Notes under the pieces: generated by a model | Seen by the model: the letters and a program-made list of their open reading frames with translations, nothing else | Database searches by the model: none | What the model was told of the DNA's origin: nothing | Shown: in pieces, positions 53,801-57,356 of the stretch | Layout: every line of letters begins with the position of its first letter | How positions within the stretch are numbered: the stretch's first letter is position 1 | Assembly (NCBI GenBank): GCA_013289095.1 | Contig: JABDAO010000008.1 | Coordinates: 1 to 57,356, forward strand | Source: Bacteroidota bacterium | GTDB taxonomy: Bacteria; Bacteroidota; Bacteroidia; Palsa-965 | Direction: 5' to 3' | Length of the DNA: 57,356 nt | Translations under genes and position numbers: made by a program

Positions 53801-54116
53801 ATTCGAGCGCACTGTTGCCGGCCAGACCTTTGCGCGCGTAGATGATGGCCAGACTGTCTTGTTTATACGCGAGATAACCCGAGATGAGGTTTGTCAAGGC
53901 TTCGTAATAATTCGAATCGTTTTCGGTGACTGATAAACAAAGCTCTGCACAAGCCTGATAACGCTCGCCGGCATAGAGCTTTCGGGCTTCTTCGATCACC
54001 TTTCTGGAATTGAGCGGAGCCTTTTCATCCTGTCCCCAACTGATCGAAGCCGGAAGCAACAGGGTAAGCACAAACAGGGCGAGGAGGGCTGACTTCAAGT
54101 ACCGGTTCATAAGCAA
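50796..54116 (-). CDS. Secreted TPR plus MORN/YwqK-repeat protein
   Basis: 1106 aa. Signal peptide MNRYLKSALLALFVLTLLLPASISWGQ. Residues about 35-215 are TPR repeats (KLYAGERYQACAELCLSV, EEAMVVFKEAILKYPYVSLLYYNLAVCQ, DDAIASLEKSISLNPYHARSHLKLG). From about 375 to the end run about 30 YwqK/MORN-like repeats of 22-24 residues, with the pattern YYxNGxhxxxxxYxxGxxxGxWxxY. Such beta-hairpin repeats bind partners or scaffold complexes; some YwqK proteins act as antitoxins, which is not indicated here. First gene of an operon with two DUF3857 proteins. A near -7 box (TATCTTTA, 54174-54181 minus) precedes it. Confidence 0.9.
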   Translation of the reverse strand: MLMNRYLKSALLALFVLTLLLPASISWGQDEKAPLNSRKVIEEARKLYAGERYQACAELCLSVTENDSNYYEALTNLISGYLAYKQDSLAIIYARKGLAGNSALESTFYNLLGISLIGMEKNEEAMVVFKEAILKYPYVSLLYYNLAVCQRNLKHPDDAIASLEKSISLNPYHARSHLKLGVIFLEQNKLVPGILATEMYLIIDPDSKSAKDMVLMLEKIVRGENELDLTKGALTASTGVDDFSDVEDIIRSKIALNKRYKSKTKLTYDLVKQVQVLLEKLTYNKNDKGFVSQYYVPFFTQLFSNGYFEPFVYYSMGSVATDDMKKWSRKKKSKIDAFTDWATLTINAKRARIEASEHGEQKSYSVWHYDDHSIQAIGNENENKKAIGPWKVFTENGVLEAQGTYDQDGNKTGQWNWYYDNGGIKETASFKTGLRDGMTKLYARSGDLSSEMTYLADKEEGDYTSFYSSGNPEIKLHFTNGKKQGPGAYFFANGAKQYEMTYLDNELSGPFKGYYNSGETEFTCTYAAGKKTGDYIEYFRNGAIKCKGLDQENNPSGKWSYYFNNGNLEKEGEFTASGNATGPWKFYYRNGKLSEEKNFDEHGDLNGKLNSFDSYGRPNFEQEYKNGSFIAYRDFDKTGKVTTEGKLKDKKLIADYRYINGNKQAEGKFENSKKTGAWKYYSATGKLSKTEALADDVLNGLTTTRYATDTLESSTNFSNGLKDGAFHSWYANGKTSWAGWYKNDNQTGDWYYYDEKGNLVTHNYFENGQNTGWQYFFYPNGKPKSADYYQDEILRKSVSYDSTGKTKYTIELKNGTGDFNTLYPNNSPRASRKFKNGSAEGTYTLFFPTGKKELEGTLVMGKETGKWTCYYEDGSLRYTETYENGALQGPCKKYFKNGNLEYDGNFNEGKQDGKVITYYENKQREQESFWQDGSSEGTILSYSEDGGGVLESVRNFEEDELLSYSYTDKNGTMAPNILIQNGTGNLTAWYPNGNKSVEKQYLDGEVTGLLTEYFVSGKIRERGNYTNGIRNGLFQRYYPGGQLKTEEHYYYGKRDGTCTYYAENGKPERIENYYLDDKHGKTVVFDKTGTILNTQTYFYGILYGEN

Positions 54117-54431
54117 TATCAGATTGAGCGATTCCGGAAGTATGCGGGCGTTGAATACACTTTAAATGAAACCTAAAGATACCGATTTGTATTGGATGTA
54201 GGAATGGTGAATGGAATTTAACTTTTCTTAGGATATGATACACACTCGCTTGAAGGAATCTGGGAGTGGTGTTGCCGTTTGGTGTCTGACAATTTTACGT
54301 TAAGTACTTTGTTTTTACCACGGAGACACGGAGAGCACGGAGCTGAACAGGTAATAACGTTGTTTCCTGGTGATGAATAGTGCCAGCGTTACTTTGTGAT
54401 TTATCTGTTCTGAGCATCATGGAGCTGTTAC
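54117..54431. other. Intergenic stretch
   Basis: About 315 bp, no gene. Includes the MORN-operon leader with a near -7 box, and a CGGAGA-rich repeat (ACCACGGAGACACGGAGAGC at about 54317-54336) found in related form at about 24000-24085. Confidence 0.5.
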
Positions 54432-55169
54432 TCATGCTTTGAGTTTAATCAACACCAGGAGCGAGGTGCCCCTCACCCGGGAGGGAAGCACTGCATCGGT
54501 AAGCATAATCAAGGCCGCGATCAGGCGATGGATGACCTTGTTCGGCAGGTTTACGACAGGTGTTGTGGCCAGTTTCCGTTTTTTGAAAAGGTGGATGGTG
54601 AGGAAAGCCGGGAGATAGAGGAGCCTGAAAAAGTACCTGATCACAAGCGGTGATGTGTCTTGAGAAGGGTTCAATTTGTTCAGTGCATCGATATCAAACC
54701 TCTTGAAATGTCCGTAAAAGACATCGTAGTTCGACCAGAGTTCCTGCCGGGCCGGAACCGTGATAAGCAGATGGGTAGCATTCGGGAACTGCGTACACAG
54801 TGTTTGGAGAAACTGAGCAGGATCCTCCTGATGTTCAAGAACGTCTAATAAAAGGATCACCTGGATAGAATCACGAAACGGGCCATGGAGGGTGTCTGAG
54901 TGAGTGCCTGTATGAACAAAGGCCTTGGCCTGCGCTACCTGCTCTACCTCTGCAAGTTCAACTCCCCAGATATCGTACGCCCGCTGCCGGAGGAAGCTTA
55001 CAAAAAGGCCTTTTCCGCAGCCAATGTCAAGGATCTTCGATCCCGGAGGCACATGCTTATCCAGCACTGTTTGTAATAAACGGTGGCGGACCAGATACCA
55101 ATAATTGGCTTCGATCCCATCGGTATAGGCAAGCTCAAACTGCCTGGTGTTGAAAGCCGAACCGGTCAT
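54432..55169 (-). CDS. Class I SAM-dependent methyltransferase
   Basis: 245 aa. Motif I is ILDIGCGKGLFVSFL; motif II is GVELAE; motif IV is VILLLDVLEHQEDPAQFLQTL; then HLLITVPARQELWSNYDVFYGHFKRF. This last stretch is typical of methyltransferases in polysaccharide or glycolipid loci (Methyltransf_11/23 group). The C-terminal half has basic, partly hydrophobic segments that may contact membrane. Divergent from a GT-C membrane protein, a frequent pairing in surface-glycan loci. Confidence 0.87.
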   Translation of the reverse strand: MTGSAFNTRQFELAYTDGIEANYWYLVRHRLLQTVLDKHVPPGSKILDIGCGKGLFVSFLRQRAYDIWGVELAEVEQVAQAKAFVHTGTHSDTLHGPFRDSIQVILLLDVLEHQEDPAQFLQTLCTQFPNATHLLITVPARQELWSNYDVFYGHFKRFDIDALNKLNPSQDTSPLVIRYFFRLLYLPAFLTIHLFKKRKLATTPVVNLPNKVIHRLIAALIMLTDAVLPSRVRGTSLLVLIKLKA

Positions 55170-55215
55170 AGCCCGGCAATCTGTACAGAAATATTCATCC
55201 TGATTGTTTCTGGCC

Positions 55216-55223
55216 CAAAACTA
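55216..55223 (-). promoter_or_regulatory. -7 box for the 54.4-kb methyltransferase
   Basis: TAGTTTTG on the minus strand, an exact TAnnTTTG match 47 bp before the ATG. Confidence 0.45.
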
Positions 55224-55400
55224 GCCATAATCCGGGTACATGCCCTATCTCCGGTTTCGGAACGGTGATTGTCCTGGGTTTAGTCCCCGGCTGATGCCTG
55301 TTGAGCTACATTATGGCACTAGCCCGTGCGAAGATTGCCGGAAAGACTTACTTTTAAGGCGTTGATTGTTTTCTGGGCATCACCTCTTTCCGGCATTTTC

Positions 55401-56810
55401 ATGAAATCTAATTACCTGTTGTGGGGCGGCTTTTTGTTTGTGCTGGCGGTGACGATCGTGTCGCTGCATGTCCCGTTTTTCTGGGATGTGACCTATTTTG
55501 CCCATCAGGCCGACACCTTTTACACAGGCGGTTATACCCTGCATCCTTTGTCTGCCGAGATCGACACGGGTGGTTTTCCGCTCTATGCAAGCTGGATGTA
55601 TGCCTGCTGGAAATTTTTTGGGCGGTCGCTTGCGGTTTCGCATCTGGCAATGCTTCCTTTCCTGCTTGGAATTGTATACGAATACCTGAAACTAGCCAGA
55701 AAATACCTGGATCGACGTATGCACTGGTTCGCGCTGGCGCTCCTTTTTCTGGAACCTGCGCTTGGCGCCCAGAGCATGCTGATGGCTTATGACATCATGC
55801 TCGTTTATTTCTTTCTTGCTGGCATCAATGCCCTGCTTGAAAAACAGATGTGGAAGCTTTCTTTTTTTCTGGTCTTGCTTGGGCTGTGCAGCATGCGCGG
55901 AATCTGGGCGGTTGTTTCGATCGGGTTGATACAACTGCTTCTTGCCCGGAAGGAACCCGGGCAACGTGTGCTGAATTACCTGGCCTATCTTCCATTTCTT
56001 TGTATCACGGCAGCATGGGCAATCGTTCACCAGGCCTATACCGGATGGTATTTCTTTTCACCGGTGCGTCAACTGCCAAGAGGGGGAGAGGAGCTGATGT
56101 CTGCGCGTCAGATGGCCCGTCAGTTTGGTTATCTTGTCTGGAAAATCATGGATTCGGGAAGAGTCGTGCTTTGGGTCGTCCTGGGCTGGCTCCTGCTGCA
56201 ACGTTACCGCCACCAGTGTCGGGCGTCAACCCCATTGAATACGCTTCTGTTGCTTGTTTTTTGCCCGATGTTTGTGTTTGTCGGGTTAATGGTGCCGCTC
56301 TCGAACCCCAGCAGCAGCAGGTATTTTATGGTAGTTTTTGCTCTGAGCGGGATCCTGGTTTGTTACCTGTTGCAAGCAGTTTCCCCTGGCCCGAGGCGGT
56401 GGCTGATGGCCTTGCTTGCGTTCTCTCTGCTCAGCGGTAATTTTTGGCTTTATCCCGAGCGTTTTTCGAACGGTTGGGATACCTCTCTGAAAGTGCTCCC
56501 TTATTTTGGTTTAAAAAAAGAGATGACGGCCTTTATCCGTGAACAACACATACGCCCCGAAGAAGTGGCTACTCAATTCCCCCTGATCGACACCGAGCGG
56601 CTAACCGACTTGACCGATGCCGATTATCAGTACACCAATGCTGCCGACGGGCCCCTTTCGGAGTTTCATTATTACCTGCATTCCAATGTTTGTAATACCG
56701 ATTTGCTTCCTCAGATCGAAGCCATCAAACCCACCTGGAAACTGCTGAAGGAGGTGAGGAGCGGGGAGGTTTATCTGAGTTTGTATGAGAATCTGGCCTG
56801 GGGGCGGTGA
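55401..56810 (+). CDS. GT-C-fold glycosyltransferase-like membrane protein
   Basis: 469 aa from the ATG at 55401. The GTG at 55326 would add 25 residues but would place the near -7 box TACTTTTA (55349-55356) inside the gene. First helix WGGFLFVLAVTIVSLHV, then a periplasmic loop with PFFWDVTYFAH and DTGGFPLYASWMYACWKFFG, where the Asp is at the GT-C catalytic position. About ten further helices and a short soluble C-terminal domain (HIRPEEVATQFPLIDTERLTDL) follow. The sugar donor and acceptor are unknown. Similar in layout to the protein at 31.8 kb. Confidence 0.78.
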   Translation: MKSNYLLWGGFLFVLAVTIVSLHVPFFWDVTYFAHQADTFYTGGYTLHPLSAEIDTGGFPLYASWMYACWKFFGRSLAVSHLAMLPFLLGIVYEYLKLARKYLDRRMHWFALALLFLEPALGAQSMLMAYDIMLVYFFLAGINALLEKQMWKLSFFLVLLGLCSMRGIWAVVSIGLIQLLLARKEPGQRVLNYLAYLPFLCITAAWAIVHQAYTGWYFFSPVRQLPRGGEELMSARQMARQFGYLVWKIMDSGRVVLWVVLGWLLLQRYRHQCRASTPLNTLLLLVFCPMFVFVGLMVPLSNPSSSRYFMVVFALSGILVCYLLQAVSPGPRRWLMALLAFSLLSGNFWLYPERFSNGWDTSLKVLPYFGLKKEMTAFIREQHIRPEEVATQFPLIDTERLTDLTDADYQYTNAADGPLSEFHYYLHSNVCNTDLLPQIEAIKPTWKLLKEVRSGEVYLSLYENLAWGR

Positions 56811-56934
56811 ACATGGAATCGTTGAGTGAACCCAAACTTACCCAAACAGCCTGAATATTCAATACGCCCATCGCCTTTCCGAATCCCACTAATATCCTTT
56901 GAAGTGTTCCGTTATTAATATCTGAAAGTGTAAT

Positions 56935-56942
56935 TATCTTTG
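56935..56942 (+). promoter_or_regulatory. -7 box before a small ORF
   Basis: TATCTTTG followed by C, an exact TAnnTTTG match, 22 bp before an ATG at 56965. No clear -33 TTTG at the usual spacing. Confidence 0.45.
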
Positions 56943-56964
56943 CCCGATTAAAAGATCGTTTAAA

Positions 56965-57066
56965 ATGAAAATGCTTCAAAAACAACAAATACAGTTCGAA
57001 GAAAACCTGGTTACGGGCGCTGGGCGTTGTTCGGTAATTAGCAGGTGTAGTTCAAAAGGGGTTTGA
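56965..57066 (+). CDS. Possible small peptide gene (33 aa)
   Basis: Begins MKMLQKQQIQFEENLVTG and ends with a Cys/Ser/Arg-rich tail (GRCSVISRCSSKGV). Supported only by the -7 box at an ideal distance and a good ATG. It could be a small peptide or a truncated gene start. No family recognised. Confidence 0.25.
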   Translation: MKMLQKQQIQFEENLVTGAGRCSVISRCSSKGV

Positions 57067-57129
57067 GGGACTGCTTTGGAATACTAAAATGCGTTTATAT
57101 CATTTCATTTCATGTTGCTGTGAAAAAAA

Positions 57130-57193
57130 TTCTTTTTGTAAGCTTTTCAAACCTTTTTGATATCAAAAAGGTTTGAAAAGCTTACAAAAAGAA
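57130..57193. repeat. Perfect 64-bp palindrome
   Basis: Centred on GATATC at 57159-57164. Left arm TTCTTTTTGTAAGCTTTTC... pairs base for base with the right arm ...GAAAAGCTTACAAAAAGAA, with no loop and no mismatch. It lies at the beginning of the right-edge tandem array. Confidence 0.97.
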
Positions 57194-57356
57194 CCATTTT
57201 GATATCAAAAAGGATTTGATTCACACCTTTCAAAACCATTTTGACATCAAAAATATCTCAATTGATACATTTTAAAACTGTTTAGATATCAAAAGATTTT
57301 TAATTCAACCCATTTAAAACCTTTTAGATATCAAAAAGGTTTTAATTCAAGCAGTT
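57138..57356. repeat. Tandem array 4: 42-bp (2 x 21) unit, running off the window
   Basis: GATATC or GACATC recurs at 57159, 57201, 57243, 57285 and 57327, exactly 42 bp apart. Each 42-mer is two 21-mers of opposite sense: GATATCAAAAAGGTTTTAATT and CATTTAAAACCTTTTAGATA (shifted). All frames contain stops in the GATATC/TTTTAA units, so the array is not protein-coding. It continues past the right edge. Confidence 0.93.

Noticed and set aside
50796-54116. Antitoxin role for the YwqK-repeat protein
   Set aside because: It is a secreted 1106-aa scaffold with TPRs and lies with DUF3857 genes, not beside a toxin.

Overview
The window looks like a chromosomal segment of a Bacteroidota bacterium, probably an environmental member of a Chitinophaga- or Sphingobacteria-like lineage. 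The evidence is: two secreted proteins with type IX secretion C-terminal sorting domains; promoter -7 boxes of the TAnnTTTG type; a short primary sigma factor lacking region 1.1; a SUF operon in the order sufA-B-C-D-S-E-DUF59-DUF2480; and Bacteroidota families such as GT117/DUF2723, DUF3857 transglutaminases and a short Omp85-type barrel. No tools were used; families are recognised from sequence motifs.

Layout. 1-12.6 kb: two minus-strand genes for very large surface proteins (928 and 3262 aa), then a minus-strand AraC-type regulator (13-14.1 kb). 14.1-24.1 kb is a gene-poor accessory region. It holds three large 21-bp tandem arrays, a VapBC-type toxin-antitoxin pair, tRNA-Gln with nearby partial copies of its 3' end, a GT117 glycosyltransferase, a polysaccharide deacetylase, and a small HTH gene with TGTGGTA operator-like sites. 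24.1-31.4 kb: DUF2480 and the SUF iron-sulfur operon, interrupted by palindromic intergenic repeats. 31.8-37.3 kb: plus-strand surface-glycan genes (GT-C membrane protein, methyltransferase, methyltransferase-GT2 fusion) ending with thiL. 37.4-41.2 kb: PEBP protein, response regulator-CRP fusion, CBS protein, DinB protein. 41.2-46.3 kb: small envelope proteins, an Omp85-like barrel and rpoD. 46.9-54.1 kb: a three-gene minus-strand operon for a TPR/MORN protein and two DUF3857 transglutaminase-like proteins. 54.4-56.8 kb: a methyltransferase and a GT-C membrane protein, divergent. The right edge is a 64-bp perfect palindrome leading into another repeat array.

The most unusual signal is a shared 21-bp pitch. 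At least five loci (14.52, 20.57, 22.54-23.51, 46.59 and 57.14 kb) carry tandem units of 21 bp, or 42 = 2 x 21 bp, although their consensus sequences are unrelated. Several are open in many reading frames and spell heptads with 3-4 hydrophobic spacing. The right-edge array is closed by stops in every frame, so coding alone does not explain the pitch. 21 bp equals two helical turns of B-DNA and most units contain a short palindrome, so phased protein-binding arrays are a serious alternative. This is an inference that needs a genome-wide count.
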